DNA of 64,000 nt from Verrucomicrobiia bacterium (GTDB lineage: Bacteria > Patescibacteriota > Saccharimonadia > Saccharimonadales > Saccharimonadaceae), in the NCBI GenBank assembly GCA_035629335.1, contig DASPIB010000001.1, positions 496,001 through 560,000 of the forward strand, in the 5' to 3' direction. Positions 52,541 through 63,017 of this stretch are shown here, one piece after another. A program made the translations under genes and the position numbers. Below the pieces are notes generated by a model. That model was not told where the DNA came from, searched no databases, and worked only from the letters and a program-made list of their open reading frames with translations. The stretch's first letter is position 1. Each line of letters starts with the position of its first letter.

Positions 52541-54205
52541 ATGGAACAGCTACTTAAAAAACTGGAAACAATCTTTAAAGGCGAAATCGCGGTTGATCAT
52601 TCAACCCGTACCACCTATAGTCACGATGCCAGTATTTTTGAATTAAAGCCTCAGGCGGTCTTATATCCGAAAGGGAGCAAAGACATCAGCGCGTTGGTGC
52701 AATTTGTAAATAAGCATAAAACTGCACACCCCGACTTATCAATTACCGCCCGTTCTGGCGGCACCGATATGTCTGGCGGGCCGTTGTCGCAATCACTTGT
52801 TATCGATATGACTCGCTATTTTTCGGCCATCAAGGAAGTAACCGGAACCACAGCCCATGTCGAACCAGGCGTGTTTTACCGCGATTTCGACCCAGTAACA
52901 ATCGCTCATAACGCCCAGCTCGGCTCGGTACCGGCGAGCCGTGATATTTGCACGCTTGGCGGCATGGTGGCCAACAACTCTGGCGGCGAACGATCCTTGC
53001 AATACGGTAACACTGAAAATTTCATAACTGAACTCAAAGTTATTTTTGCTGACGGCAAGGAATACACCGTCAAACCGCTCACCAAGCCAGAATTAGTGGC
53101 TAAAATGTCACAAGGCGACTTTGAGGGCGAGCTGTATCGCAAAGTTTTTGAACTTATAGAATCCGACTACGACCGTATCACTAAAGCTCGACCGCATACC
53201 AGCAAAAATTCAATGGGCTACAATTTATGGGCGGTCTGGGACCGAGACACAGGTATCTTTGATATGACCAAACTCATTGTTGGTTCTCAGGGCACACTCG
53301 GCATCGTCACCGACATTAAGTTCAGGCTTGTACCGCGACAGCCGCATAGCGGCCTACTGGTCTGCTTTATGCGCGATACCGACCAACTTGGCGAACTCAT
53401 CCCAGCCATAATGGCCCATAAACCGGCAACCTTTGAAGGCTTTGACGATATCACCTTTGAACTCGGCATCCGTTATTTCTCGAGCTTTCGTAAAAAACTT
53501 GGCACCAAAGAATTCCTACGGGTTCAGGCCAGCCTGCTTCCCGATGTTCTTAAATTTAAACATAACCTGCCGAAATTGGTGCTGATGGTTGAATTTGACG
53601 GTCCGACTCCAGGCGAAGTGCTTAAGAAAATCAAGAAGCTGCAAACTGCGTTGAAGCCATTTGACCTAGAAACTGAAATCGATAGTACCGAAGTTGAAAG
53701 TAAGAAATTCTGGCTTATCCGACGGGCGAGCTTTAACTTATTGCGGCAAAAGGTGAAGGATAAATACGCCGCGCCGTTCATTGATGACCTGGCAGTCCAG
53801 CCGCGATACTTGCCGAAATTCTTACCAGAACTTCGCAAAATTATTGCAAAATACAAACTGCCCGCCACGATCGCTGGCCATTTTGGCGATGGCAACTTTC
53901 ATATCATTCCACTGATGAGCATCGAAAAGCCCAAAGAGCAAGCCAAACTAGAACCCGCCATGCGCGAAGTGATGGCACTGGTGCTTAAATATCAAGGGAC
54001 GCTGGCGGGTGAACATAATGACGGCATGATACGCGGCCCGTGGCTCGCCGACATGTTTGGGAAGGAGATGATGGCTCACTTTAAAGCGGTAAAAACTATT
54101 TTCGACGACAAAAACATCTTCAATCCACACAAGAAAACCGATGCTTTATGGTCGTTTAGCATGAACCATATCCGTACTTCGGCTCAAGGCTCTTTGATTA
54201 AATAG
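52541..54205 (+). CDS. GlcD-like FAD-dependent dehydrogenase
   Basis: 554 residues. An FAD-binding PCMH domain with ARSGGTDMSGGPLSQSLVID, GGMVANNSGGERSLQYGNT and GSQGTLGIVTDIKF, then a C-terminal FAD-linked oxidase domain ending in GHFGDGNFHIIPLMS and AGEHNDGMIRGPW. The family oxidises D-lactate, glycolate or other 2-hydroxyacids. It lacks the Fe-S half of GlcF types. The ATG at 52541 lies 7 nt after TACCAT; a longer upstream frame is not supported. Confidence 0.9.
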   Translation: MEQLLKKLETIFKGEIAVDHSTRTTYSHDASIFELKPQAVLYPKGSKDISALVQFVNKHKTAHPDLSITARSGGTDMSGGPLSQSLVIDMTRYFSAIKEVTGTTAHVEPGVFYRDFDPVTIAHNAQLGSVPASRDICTLGGMVANNSGGERSLQYGNTENFITELKVIFADGKEYTVKPLTKPELVAKMSQGDFEGELYRKVFELIESDYDRITKARPHTSKNSMGYNLWAVWDRDTGIFDMTKLIVGSQGTLGIVTDIKFRLVPRQPHSGLLVCFMRDTDQLGELIPAIMAHKPATFEGFDDITFELGIRYFSSFRKKLGTKEFLRVQASLLPDVLKFKHNLPKLVLMVEFDGPTPGEVLKKIKKLQTALKPFDLETEIDSTEVESKKFWLIRRASFNLLRQKVKDKYAAPFIDDLAVQPRYLPKFLPELRKIIAKYKLPATIAGHFGDGNFHIIPLMSIEKPKEQAKLEPAMREVMALVLKYQGTLAGEHNDGMIRGPWLADMFGKEMMAHFKAVKTIFDDKNIFNPHKKTDALWSFSMNHIRTSAQGSLIK

Positions 54206-54234
54206 CGATGAGCGGCAGTAAGGGCGCTCTCGCT

Positions 54235-54828
54235 TTAGCTGCGAGATAGCCGCGACAAATCAGTGCGAATGGCCTTTAATTTCTCGGCCCAGAAAGTGAT
54301 TTCTTCTAATGCTTTGTTTAAATCGGCGTTTTGCTTGTCATCGGGCGTAAAATCACCGGCTTCATTTACTTGGGTCCAGTAGTTAGGGATAAGGACATGC
54401 TCAAATAACGCAAATAATTTTACTTGCACTGCAACACCGCGCAAATGCTCAACAGCGCGTACGCCACCAGCACTTGAGCCATAGCTCACAAACGATACTG
54501 GCTTATGATTCCATTCTTTCCAGAGATAATCGATGGCGTTTTTTAACGGTGCCGGGAATGAGTGGTTATATTCGGGCGTGACGATAATAAACCCGTCGGC
54601 CTCAGCAATTGTTTTCGCCCAGGCTTTTGTGTGTTTATTTTCGTAGCGGTCGTAGAGGGCTGGTGTTGGTTCGTCCAAAAAGGGGAGGGCAAGTTCGGCG
54701 ACATCCACTACCGAGAACTCTGCTTTATTACCAAATCGAGCCTTAGCGGTTTGCAGCACCCACTCAGTTGGCTTAACGCCAAAACGCCCGGGTCGATTTG
54801 AAGCAGTAATAATTATAATATGAATCAT
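54235..54828 (-). CDS. NADPH-dependent FMN reductase
   Basis: 197 residues with a flavodoxin-like fold. IIIITASNRPGRFGVKPTEW binds the FMN phosphate and FIIVTPEYNHSFPAPLKNAI, YLWKEWNHKPVSFVSYGSSA are the family signatures. Such enzymes reduce quinones, azo compounds or FMN and relieve redox stress. GAGGAGG lies 5 nt before ATG 54828. It is divergent from the HxlR regulator. Confidence 0.92.
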   Translation of the reverse strand: MIHIIIITASNRPGRFGVKPTEWVLQTAKARFGNKAEFSVVDVAELALPFLDEPTPALYDRYENKHTKAWAKTIAEADGFIIVTPEYNHSFPAPLKNAIDYLWKEWNHKPVSFVSYGSSAGGVRAVEHLRGVAVQVKLFALFEHVLIPNYWTQVNEAGDFTPDDKQNADLNKALEEITFWAEKLKAIRTDLSRLSRS

Positions 54829-54849
54829 GGCATCCTCCTCGTCATTGCT

Positions 54850-54870
54850 ATACATTGTATAGTAATGTAT
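54850..54870. promoter_or_regulatory. Likely HxlR operator
   Basis: ATACATT and AATGTAT flank a 7-nt spacer, and a second palindrome CTATACATTGTATAG overlaps it. It lies between the divergent HxlR and FMN-reductase genes and overlaps the -10 region (TATAAT at 54868-54873). Confidence 0.6.
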
Positions 54871-54884
54871 AATGAAAAGCAATC

Positions 54885-55199
54885 ATGAAAACTGTGTCCT
54901 CGGAATTACCTTGCGTGATAGCCGCCACCAAAATTTTGGGCGATAAATGGACGCCGCAACTTATCCGCCAACTGGCTAATAATGGCTCGATGCGGTTTAT
55001 TTCATTGCAAAGAGCGGTGAAGGGCATTAATCCCCGGACGCTTTCGGCGCGGTTGTCATATCTTGAACATGAAGGCGTGCTGATCCGTAAAACCTACGCC
55101 GAGGTCCCGCCGCGTGTAGAATATTCCTTAACCGAAAAAGGCAAAGATCTTTGGCCAATATTAGCCCAAATGGCCGAATGGGGCGCACGACACTACTAG
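54885..55199 (+). CDS. HxlR-family transcriptional regulator
   Basis: 104 residues with a winged helix. CVIAATKILGDKWTPQLIRQ, the recognition part RFISLQRAVKGINPRTLSAR and YSLTEKGKDLWPIL are typical HxlR. A conserved Cys near residue 10 can act as the redox sensor. It probably represses the divergent FMN reductase and itself via the shared operator. Confidence 0.92.
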   Translation: MKTVSSELPCVIAATKILGDKWTPQLIRQLANNGSMRFISLQRAVKGINPRTLSARLSYLEHEGVLIRKTYAEVPPRVEYSLTEKGKDLWPILAQMAEWGARHY

Positions 55200-55279
55200 C
55201 TTATTAGCACCTCACCGCACCGATCGCAATATGGGCGCAAGATTTCGTAAACAGCCCCATCTCACGCTACAATAAGCAT

Positions 55280-57799
55280 ATGGATTTTTACCAAAAGCAC
55301 TCTTCGGCCATTTTAGAAGAATTTAGTACTACCGAAAACGGCCTATCAGAAAAAGAAGCCGGCCGGCGCCTGGCTCATTACGGCCCGAATGTTATCGAGG
55401 TGGTGCGTAAACCTCTGTGGCGAATTATTATTGAGCCATTTGCTAATATGTTTATGGTCGTGCTGATTGTCGCGGCGGTTTTTAGTATTCTTCATGGCGC
55501 CGCACTTGATGCGGTTATTATTGGGGTTATTATGGCTATTAGCGCCGCGATTTATTATGTTCAGTACTTTTCAACCGAAAAAATTCTGCGGGATCTTCGC
55601 GATCAGTCAATCGAACAGGCCAAAGTGCTGCGTGGCGGCAAACAGCGCGCCATCAGTGCCACCGATCTTGTCATGGGTGACATTATCGTCGTCAATGAAG
55701 GACAGAAAATTCCGGCTGACGCTCGGGTGCTCTCTGCCGAGGGCGTGCGGGTAGACGAATCGTTGCTCACTGGTGAATCTGAACCGGTCAGCAAACAGCC
55801 GCAACCACTTAAGGGCCAAAAACCGGCTTACGAACAAAGTAATATTTTATTCCAGGGCTCATTTGTGGTTAGCGGTGAGGCAACAGCGGCGGTCGTCAGA
55901 ACGGGTAATCAGACCGAATTCGGCCGAATCGCCGCTCTTTCAACTCGCACCGACATCGAAAGCCCGGTTCAGAAAAAAATCGATGCTCTGCTCACCCAAA
56001 TTATCATAATGGTGGTCATTGTTTCGATTATCGTTTTTATTTTAAGCATGCAGCGCGGCATCGAGGTCGGCGAGGCGATACGATTTATTCTTACCCTGGC
56101 TGTTTCGGCGGTGCCAGAAGGCTTACCGGTGGCAATTACCGTTATTTTGGTCCTGGGCATGCGCCGTTTAGCGAAGCAAAAAGCTCTTATTCGGAACATG
56201 GCTGCTATTGAAACGCTTGGCGTGGTGACCACCGTAGCTACTGATAAAACCGGCACTCTGACAAAAAATATCCTCACGGTTCAAAAAACCTGGCAGTTAC
56301 CGCATGCAAACGATGCGCTTAATGAAATCCTACCTTACACAGTCAATCAAACAAAAGGCCGCTTGCACGACCCGCTCGATATTGCCTTTGCTGTGCATGC
56401 AAAAAGCACGAAGCGTTCCGTGCCTGATACGCACGCTTTAGTTGCCTCGCTGCCGTTTGATCATCGTTTCGCAATGAGCGGCAATCTTTGGCAGCATGGA
56501 ACAACTTTTAGTGCCTATATTAAAGGTGCGCCCGAACACATCCTGGGGAAAACGAGCCTCAACAAAACCGAAACCCAGCAGGTACTCGCGGCGCTCGAAG
56601 AATTAACCGGCGAAGGCAATCGGGTGATTGCCTTCGCAAAGCTGCAGCGCGCCACACGCCACACCACCCTCGAAACTTTACCCGATAAACTGATATTTAT
56701 TGGGCTAGTAGCAGTGGCCGACGTCCTTCGCCCAGAAGCCAAACCAGCGGTACTTGCTGCGAAAGAAGCGGGTATTCAAGTACAGATGATCACTGGCGAC
56801 CATGTTGAAACCGCCTATCGAATTGCCCAGCAACTCGGCATTGCCACCCATCGAAATGAAGTATTTGACAGCCGAAAATTAAATGAACTAAGCGACAAAG
56901 AACTGGTGCAGCTCGTTGGCAAAATAAATGTCTTCGCGCGGGTAGTACCAGAACAAAAATATCGGATTTTGAGCGCCCTCAAAGCCCACGGCGTACCGGC
57001 CATGACTGGTGATGGCGTCAACGATGTTCCGGCACTGGCGAATGCCAATGTTGGCATTGCTATGGGCAGTGGCTCACAAATCGCAAAAGACGCCGGCGAT
57101 ATGGTACTACTCGATAATAACTTCAAAAGTATCGTCAGCGCCCTAAAAGAAGGGCGGGTTATTTTTAGTAACATTCGGCGAATGCTGTTTTACCTCCTCA
57201 CCACCACAACTGGTGAAATTCTGACTATGATTGGCGCGTTACTTATTGGCCTGCCGCTGCCCGTAGCGCCAGTCCAGATTTTATGGATTAACTTAGTCAC
57301 CGACACCGCTTTAGTTATTCCGCTTGGGCTCGAGCCGGGCGAAAAGCACATCATGAAACAACGGCCTCGTCGTCCGGGCGCGCCTTTGCTAAACCGTTAT
57401 CTTGTGAGCCGTTTACTTCTTACTGCCGCGACCATGGCGGTTGTCGCATTAATTATCTTCCAGCTCTTCATGCAATCTCATGGCGTGGCCGCCGCACAAA
57501 CGTTCACCTTTACCGCACTGGTAGTAATGCAGTGGGCGAACGCCTTAAATGCTCGCCGTGAGCTACAGTCTATTTTTGGGCGGGGGGAAGCGAGCAATAA
57601 GAAGTTTTACATAGGGCTCGGCATTGCCGCGAGCTTGCAGTTGCTGGCGTTATTTGGCCCACTGCAACCGGTGCTGCACGTGGTGCAAGTACCACCATTA
57701 ATGCTGTTTGTTACTAGTCTTGTTGCTGCGAGCGCTGTGATTGCTGTCAGCGAGCTACATAAATATTTTGGGCGACACCACCTAAAACTTCACGGTTAA
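55280..57799 (+). CDS. P2-type cation-transporting ATPase
   Basis: 839 residues. An N-terminal cation-ATPase domain (KHSSAILEEFSTTENGLSEK), TGES actuator motif (LLTGESEPVSKQ), PEGLPVAITVIL in M4, the phosphorylation site DKTGTLTKN, KGAPEHIL nucleotide-binding segment and TGDGVNDVPALANANVGIAM. The M4 motif and layout suggest calcium or related cation export. TACAAT ends 6 nt before the ATG, so a leaderless start is likely. It converges with the next ATPase. Confidence 0.94.
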   Translation: MDFYQKHSSAILEEFSTTENGLSEKEAGRRLAHYGPNVIEVVRKPLWRIIIEPFANMFMVVLIVAAVFSILHGAALDAVIIGVIMAISAAIYYVQYFSTEKILRDLRDQSIEQAKVLRGGKQRAISATDLVMGDIIVVNEGQKIPADARVLSAEGVRVDESLLTGESEPVSKQPQPLKGQKPAYEQSNILFQGSFVVSGEATAAVVRTGNQTEFGRIAALSTRTDIESPVQKKIDALLTQIIIMVVIVSIIVFILSMQRGIEVGEAIRFILTLAVSAVPEGLPVAITVILVLGMRRLAKQKALIRNMAAIETLGVVTTVATDKTGTLTKNILTVQKTWQLPHANDALNEILPYTVNQTKGRLHDPLDIAFAVHAKSTKRSVPDTHALVASLPFDHRFAMSGNLWQHGTTFSAYIKGAPEHILGKTSLNKTETQQVLAALEELTGEGNRVIAFAKLQRATRHTTLETLPDKLIFIGLVAVADVLRPEAKPAVLAAKEAGIQVQMITGDHVETAYRIAQQLGIATHRNEVFDSRKLNELSDKELVQLVGKINVFARVVPEQKYRILSALKAHGVPAMTGDGVNDVPALANANVGIAMGSGSQIAKDAGDMVLLDNNFKSIVSALKEGRVIFSNIRRMLFYLLTTTTGEILTMIGALLIGLPLPVAPVQILWINLVTDTALVIPLGLEPGEKHIMKQRPRRPGAPLLNRYLVSRLLLTAATMAVVALIIFQLFMQSHGVAAAQTFTFTALVVMQWANALNARRELQSIFGRGEASNKKFYIGLGIAASLQLLALFGPLQPVLHVVQVPPLMLFVTSLVAASAVIAVSELHKYFGRHHLKLHG

Positions 57800-60103
57800 C
57801 TGTTGCCTTAGTTTTTTAGCCAAAAATAGCTGTGCGCCTATAGTCAGCGCGGTGAATAGTAGCGGCACTAGCATAAATTGCGGCATCGGGGCGGTAAAAT
57901 CCAAAAAACTACGCAGCGGCTCTACAGCAAACACCACTAATGCCACCAAGAAAACACCCGCGCTATAGAGTAGCCGCATGCGATGGATATTTTTGCTCGC
58001 CGGAACAGCCAGCAGCCACGGTACCAAAAAGACCATTCCAACACCAAATAATGTGGTCATTAACACGGTAATTGTTTGGGCTTGTTGCGCAACACCTAGG
58101 GTCCCGCCTGGCAAGACATTGTGCAGCCACAGATACGTAGAAAGTATCCCTATAAAGCTGAGTGAAGCGAGCGGTAGCATAACAAACAGAGTGTGCTTCC
58201 AAAAACGGCGCGGGTCGATTCGCTTATCGGTTTCTGGCGGGAAAATTGTCCAAAGCACCGAAGGCAGGGTGACGAGAAAAATATTCATAAACGTCAAATG
58301 ACGCGGCAAAAAAGGGTAGGGCAGGTGCAGTACAAGCGACGCCAAAAGCAGCAAAATGCCATAAATAATTTTATGAAAGAATAAGCTAGCAATCAGTTCG
58401 ATTGCCTGCATAATTCGGTTACCGAGCCGCATACCAATCGGGAGCGACGTGAAAGCATTATTTAAAAGGATAATATCGGCTACCCGCCGCGACGCAGCTG
58501 CGCCAGCAAACATCGCCACGCTTAAGTTCGCTTGTTTAAGCGCCAAGGCATCATTAACTCCATCACCAACCATACCGACAAAACTACCTCTCGCCTGTAA
58601 AGCTTTGATGATCTGCTGCTTTTGCTCAGGCAAAACCCGAGCAAAGACGACCGTATCTTCCACAGTTTGCTGCCAAGCTGACCCTGGTAGTTTTTCTAAC
58701 TCTGGGCCAGTAATAACTTTTTCAGCGCCGCTAATGCCCGCTTGTTCTGCTACTGTTTGCACCGTTTTTGGATTATCGCCGCTAATTACCCGCAGCCGCA
58801 CACCGCGTTTTTGTAAAAAGCCAACTGTTTCGCGCGCGTTCTGGCGAAGAGCATTGCTTAGAACAATTAGGCCGACCGGTGCAAAATTTGCGGCTTTAAG
58901 CACGGACGACTCCCGGATCGACCCGTGAACTCGCGGCGCACGTACCAATAACATCACCCGGAGACCTTTTTCGACGCGCTGGTCTATTTCATCAGTTTGT
59001 TTTTTGGATAGCCGCAGGTTTTTGGTCACAATTTCAGGTGCGCCCATCATAATTACGCTGTTATCGGGCAGTTTCACAGCACTTAACTTTCGCTCGGACG
59101 AAAAAGCCAGTACTTCGCTTACCGGTAGCAGCTCGGCAGAACCGACAGCAGACAGCATGGCCTTGCCCGTGGCGTTATTGCCGCTGGCTTCGTGAGCCAG
59201 TGTTCGAACGTAGGCGTTTATTTGATCTTTGGTGCCAGTAAACGGCACAATTGATTCAAGTTGCATTGTATCGCTGGTGAGGGTACCGGTTTTATCCACG
59301 CATAAATCATCGAGCAGCGCCATGGCTTCTATGGCTGAAAGCTTCTGCGGTAACACCTGCTGCTGGGCGAGCTTCACCGCCCCGAAGGCCAAAAGCAGGG
59401 TACTAGCCAGCAATAAACCCTCGGGGATTACCCCAATAGTCCCAGAAGTTATCGTTTTTAAAGCAGCCACCAAGCCTAAATCTTGCGCCAGATACACCGT
59501 CAGGACTACGATCGATAAACCAATTGCGATGTACGTCAGGATTTGGATAGTCAGAGCAATTCGACGCTGCAAAGGGGTGTTTTGTGGCTCGTAACGCTTT
59601 AAGTGCGCTGTCATCGTGCCGGCGCGTGTTTCGACACCGACGGCCGTCACTTTTACTCTCGCACTGCCCGCTACGGCAACGCTACCAGCAAATACTGCAT
59701 CGCCAGGCTGTTTTACTACTGTGCGGGCTTCGCCTGTCAATAAGCTCTCGTCACATTCCAGGCCATGCGATGCCACCACCGTCCCATCGGCAGGTAACTG
59801 GTCGCCGGCAATTACTTCCACCACATCACCACGACGCACCGCCTCGACCGCAACAGTTGTTTTTTGTCCATCCTTTAAAACGACGGCTTTCGGCGCAGTC
59901 AAGATTTCTAGTTTTCTTAATGCCCGCCGCGCTCGAATCTCCTGAATTATGGCTAGCGTCACATTAATTGTTATCACTACCGAGATAAACCAGGCGTCCC
60001 GCAGTTCGTTTAAAAGCAGCAGCCCTACCGCTAAAATTGCAATCGAAATAACTAAAGGATTCACCAGGTTGCGCCGCAAAATAAGCAGGTAGTCTTTTAC
60101 CAT
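57782..60103 (-). CDS. P-type ATPase, CtpE-like
   Basis: 773 residues without the N-terminal cation-ATPase domain. LLTGEARTVVKQ, GVIPEGLLLASTLL, DKTGTLTSDTMQ, and VGDGVNDALALKQANLSVAM are the P-type motifs. It best fits the HAD-IC/CtpE-like group with seven or more C-terminal membrane helices. The start at 60103 is set by TATGAT 6 nt upstream; a longer frame begins 18 codons before. Its end overlaps the plus-strand ATPase by 18 nt. Confidence 0.9.
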   Translation of the reverse strand: MVKDYLLILRRNLVNPLVISIAILAVGLLLLNELRDAWFISVVITINVTLAIIQEIRARRALRKLEILTAPKAVVLKDGQKTTVAVEAVRRGDVVEVIAGDQLPADGTVVASHGLECDESLLTGEARTVVKQPGDAVFAGSVAVAGSARVKVTAVGVETRAGTMTAHLKRYEPQNTPLQRRIALTIQILTYIAIGLSIVVLTVYLAQDLGLVAALKTITSGTIGVIPEGLLLASTLLLAFGAVKLAQQQVLPQKLSAIEAMALLDDLCVDKTGTLTSDTMQLESIVPFTGTKDQINAYVRTLAHEASGNNATGKAMLSAVGSAELLPVSEVLAFSSERKLSAVKLPDNSVIMMGAPEIVTKNLRLSKKQTDEIDQRVEKGLRVMLLVRAPRVHGSIRESSVLKAANFAPVGLIVLSNALRQNARETVGFLQKRGVRLRVISGDNPKTVQTVAEQAGISGAEKVITGPELEKLPGSAWQQTVEDTVVFARVLPEQKQQIIKALQARGSFVGMVGDGVNDALALKQANLSVAMFAGAAASRRVADIILLNNAFTSLPIGMRLGNRIMQAIELIASLFFHKIIYGILLLLASLVLHLPYPFLPRHLTFMNIFLVTLPSVLWTIFPPETDKRIDPRRFWKHTLFVMLPLASLSFIGILSTYLWLHNVLPGGTLGVAQQAQTITVLMTTLFGVGMVFLVPWLLAVPASKNIHRMRLLYSAGVFLVALVVFAVEPLRSFLDFTAPMPQFMLVPLLFTALTIGAQLFLAKKLRQQLTVKF

Positions 60104-60234
60104 GCTCTTATCATACAAGAAGCTGTGCGTAGGCCATAATAAACGCCTCTTTGCCAAACCATAGAAGCATGCTTATTGACAGATATACACATAGACTACA
60201 TACTTGTAGTAGTTTTTTACAAAAAGGATACCAG

Positions 60235-61302
60235 ATGCAGGAAAAACTCGAAACGACGCTTGCATCGCTCGTTGCTATTCCAAGCGAAAGTCGCAACCGG
60301 GGTGCTTGCCATCAAATTATCGAATACGTGCGCAGCGAACTCGAACCGCTGGGTTTATTTGTGCATGTCGATATCGACCGCGATAATCCGTATTTAATTG
60401 CCACCACCCAAAACACCAAACATCCGCACTACTTGCTCCTTGCCCATCTTGATGTCGTGCCGGCTCATCCGTCGCAATATACGGTGACCTCGGTTGAAGA
60501 TCGGCTGTTGGGCCGCGGTGTGTTTGATATGAAGTTCGCGGCCGCTTGTTTTATTGAATTTGCCAAGCAACACCACGAGACACTCAAGGACCAGAGTGTC
60601 GGCTTTGCTTTTACCACCGACGAAGAACTGGGCGGACAAAGTGTTTCAGACATCTTGGCTGCGGGCTGGCGCGCGAATGTGGTTTTCATTCCAGATGGCG
60701 GCATGGGCTGGAAGATTGAAGAACGCGCCAAGGGCTTTTCATTAACCGAAATCACCGCTACCGGCAAAGCTGCCCATGCCTCGCGGCCAGCTGAAGGCAG
60801 CAATGCCATTACAAATTTGCTCCCTTTTTTAGCTGATATTAAAAAGCGTTACCCTTTAAAACTGGCCTCCGACCCAACCCTCACCATTAGCACTTTCCAC
60901 GCCGGCGACGCCTGGAACCAAGTGCCTGACACCGCTACGGTAACTATCGATTTTCGAGCCTTCGAGGAAGAAGCAATTGCCGAACATCTTACCTACATTG
61001 AAGCGCAAAGTAAGCTTTACGGCTTTTCATTTAAAACGCCTGTGCGCTCAAAGCCGTTGCTGCTCGATCGTACTCATCCTGATGTGGTTCATTTTATCGC
61101 TAAGATGGAAATCGCGACCGGTAATCCTGTTAGTTTTTCAGAATCGTTTGGCGGCACCGACGGTCGCTGGTTTGCGGCCTACGACATCCCGTGCATTATT
61201 GTGCAACCAAATGGCGGCGGACACCACAGCGCCAACGAATGGCTGCACCGCAGTGACCTTACAAAATACTACCAGCTGCTTGAAACCTGGCTATTACCCT
61301 AA
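60235..61302 (+). CDS. M20-family metallopeptidase
   Basis: 355 residues. LLAHLDVVPAHPSQ holds the first zinc His and Asp, GVFDMKFA the bridging Asp, FTTDEELGGQS the catalytic Glu, and HHSANEWL the last zinc His. A lid domain spans ~170-270. The family includes ArgE, DapE and peptidases; substrate unknown. AAGGAT precedes ATG 60235; 28 extra codons upstream are unlikely to be translated. Confidence 0.92.
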   Translation: MQEKLETTLASLVAIPSESRNRGACHQIIEYVRSELEPLGLFVHVDIDRDNPYLIATTQNTKHPHYLLLAHLDVVPAHPSQYTVTSVEDRLLGRGVFDMKFAAACFIEFAKQHHETLKDQSVGFAFTTDEELGGQSVSDILAAGWRANVVFIPDGGMGWKIEERAKGFSLTEITATGKAAHASRPAEGSNAITNLLPFLADIKKRYPLKLASDPTLTISTFHAGDAWNQVPDTATVTIDFRAFEEEAIAEHLTYIEAQSKLYGFSFKTPVRSKPLLLDRTHPDVVHFIAKMEIATGNPVSFSESFGGTDGRWFAAYDIPCIIVQPNGGGHHSANEWLHRSDLTKYYQLLETWLLP

Positions 61303-61304
61303 CC

Positions 61305-62876
61305 CTATAATTCGTCGCGTTTTTCGTTTAAGAAACGCGTCCACTGGCGAGTTAAGCGAAGAATGGTTTTTAATGGCAGCTCAATCACCATATCGAGCAT
61401 CAAAGTAATAATATTTACTCGCGCATATTTATCGGATAGCCAACGCCCAATAATCACAAACGGGGTATAAAAGAAGTCGCGAATGGCATCAAAGAACCCC
61501 TGGCGCGCCGCAAACATTTCAATTTCGCGCACCAAGCGCGACAAGCGGAACCCAAGGAAGCTTGCCGTCGAAAGAAAGACGAAAAAGATTATCCCCTGAA
61601 CAAGATTAAAATGAAGCAACGACAGTGCCGTGACCACCGCACCAAAAGAAATCAAGAACATCAGCCAGTAGAGACCGGTGAGTACCGTTGAGGATTCGGC
61701 TCGTTTAAGCGGTGAGACTTTTAATTGTTCGCGCTGCTCTTGATACAACACCGCCGTCATGTAATCCTGGATAGCGACGCTGTTCGCCGGCCCAGGCAAG
61801 CTTAAGCTCATGCGCAGCAGCGCCATATACAGCGGTGGGAAAAAGATATTGATCATGAGCGGCAAAATAGCTACCGTGCCAGTAAGAAAAATGTCATACG
61901 GCACTTCAATCGCCAGCCCAATAATAACCTTGGTGATTAATAAGAAAATAATACTTTTAATCACCCCGCGGTTGAGCTTGCGTGCCACACGCTCTTGCTC
62001 GATTTTTACCTGTGCGGCATAGGCCGACTTAAACTTGGCTTTATCAAACAGCAACTCCTCAACCGGAGCGCCACTTTCAAGCAAGCTACGAAATGTCCGA
62101 AACGGCGCGCCATACTTGCTCACCGCCCGGGTTAACTTATTGGTTGTTTCGTTATGAAACAACTCATCGATCAGCTGGTTAGTAGCAATATATTCTTGAA
62201 GGTCATCAATAGTTCGCTGGTAAAGGCGCAGCATGTCGCGGCGAACGTTGGCAAGATCAGATCGCAGCAGCGCCCGATGAGTAGCGATGTAGAGCGAAAT
62301 ATCGTAGTGTACCACGCTTTTGGCGTCTTCTTCAGAAAAAAGCTCCCGGAAATGACGATAGGCAAAATGGATAAACACTCCCTGGGCTGTACGGGGTGCG
62401 GTCAGTAGCTCCTCAATTTCAACACACAGAACATCGAGCATCCAGGAAGTGGCCGTTTCCTGGGTGATCGACCCCGCACGCAGTGTCAGGTACGCCCGAA
62501 ACGAGCGTTCAATGGCGGTATTAATTAACCTAACCGTATCAACCGCTACGGTATCGTTTACCAAATAACCGGCCTGGGTGAGCTCGACCACCAGTTCTTC
62601 GGCCAGCGGTTTTTCAATAGATTGCGCAGTAAAGGAAATATTGCGGCGCAAAAATCGCCGTACAGCTTGCTGCAGCAGCAAATGTTCTTCGGTATTGGCG
62701 GCGGCGTTTCGGAGCTGTTCGTAGGCCGCCGAAATTGCCCGGCCAATTCCTGCAACATGAATTTTACGGCTGCCCTCAAACGCCGCAGCGTGTGTTTTTT
62801 GGGCAAGCTGGGCTTCTTGTAACTGCTCTCGGAGTATCGCGCCTTCAGCAGAAAGTAAATTGTTTGCTTGATTCAT
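61305..62876 (-). CDS. Large membrane protein, function unknown
   Basis: 523 residues. A long mostly helical cytoplasmic N-terminal half (~1-310) and four hydrophobic segments (~318-345, 345-360, 405-425, 430-455). The C-terminus is amphipathic and basic. No family recognised; similar proteins may be common in Saccharibacteria (recall only). It converges with the M20 peptidase gene 2 bases away. Confidence 0.75.
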   Translation of the reverse strand: MNQANNLLSAEGAILREQLQEAQLAQKTHAAAFEGSRKIHVAGIGRAISAAYEQLRNAAANTEEHLLLQQAVRRFLRRNISFTAQSIEKPLAEELVVELTQAGYLVNDTVAVDTVRLINTAIERSFRAYLTLRAGSITQETATSWMLDVLCVEIEELLTAPRTAQGVFIHFAYRHFRELFSEEDAKSVVHYDISLYIATHRALLRSDLANVRRDMLRLYQRTIDDLQEYIATNQLIDELFHNETTNKLTRAVSKYGAPFRTFRSLLESGAPVEELLFDKAKFKSAYAAQVKIEQERVARKLNRGVIKSIIFLLITKVIIGLAIEVPYDIFLTGTVAILPLMINIFFPPLYMALLRMSLSLPGPANSVAIQDYMTAVLYQEQREQLKVSPLKRAESSTVLTGLYWLMFLISFGAVVTALSLLHFNLVQGIIFFVFLSTASFLGFRLSRLVREIEMFAARQGFFDAIRDFFYTPFVIIGRWLSDKYARVNIITLMLDMVIELPLKTILRLTRQWTRFLNEKRDEL

Positions 62877-63017
62877 AAAAAGATGACTGTCCTATTCAAA
62901 CACAAAGTATAGGGTAGTTTGGCTCGAATCGCAATGAGACACTGGCGCATACTATTGACTTTGACCCCAAGATAGCCAATGATAAATACGGCAATCTATA
63001 AGCCTAAGGTGGTTCTG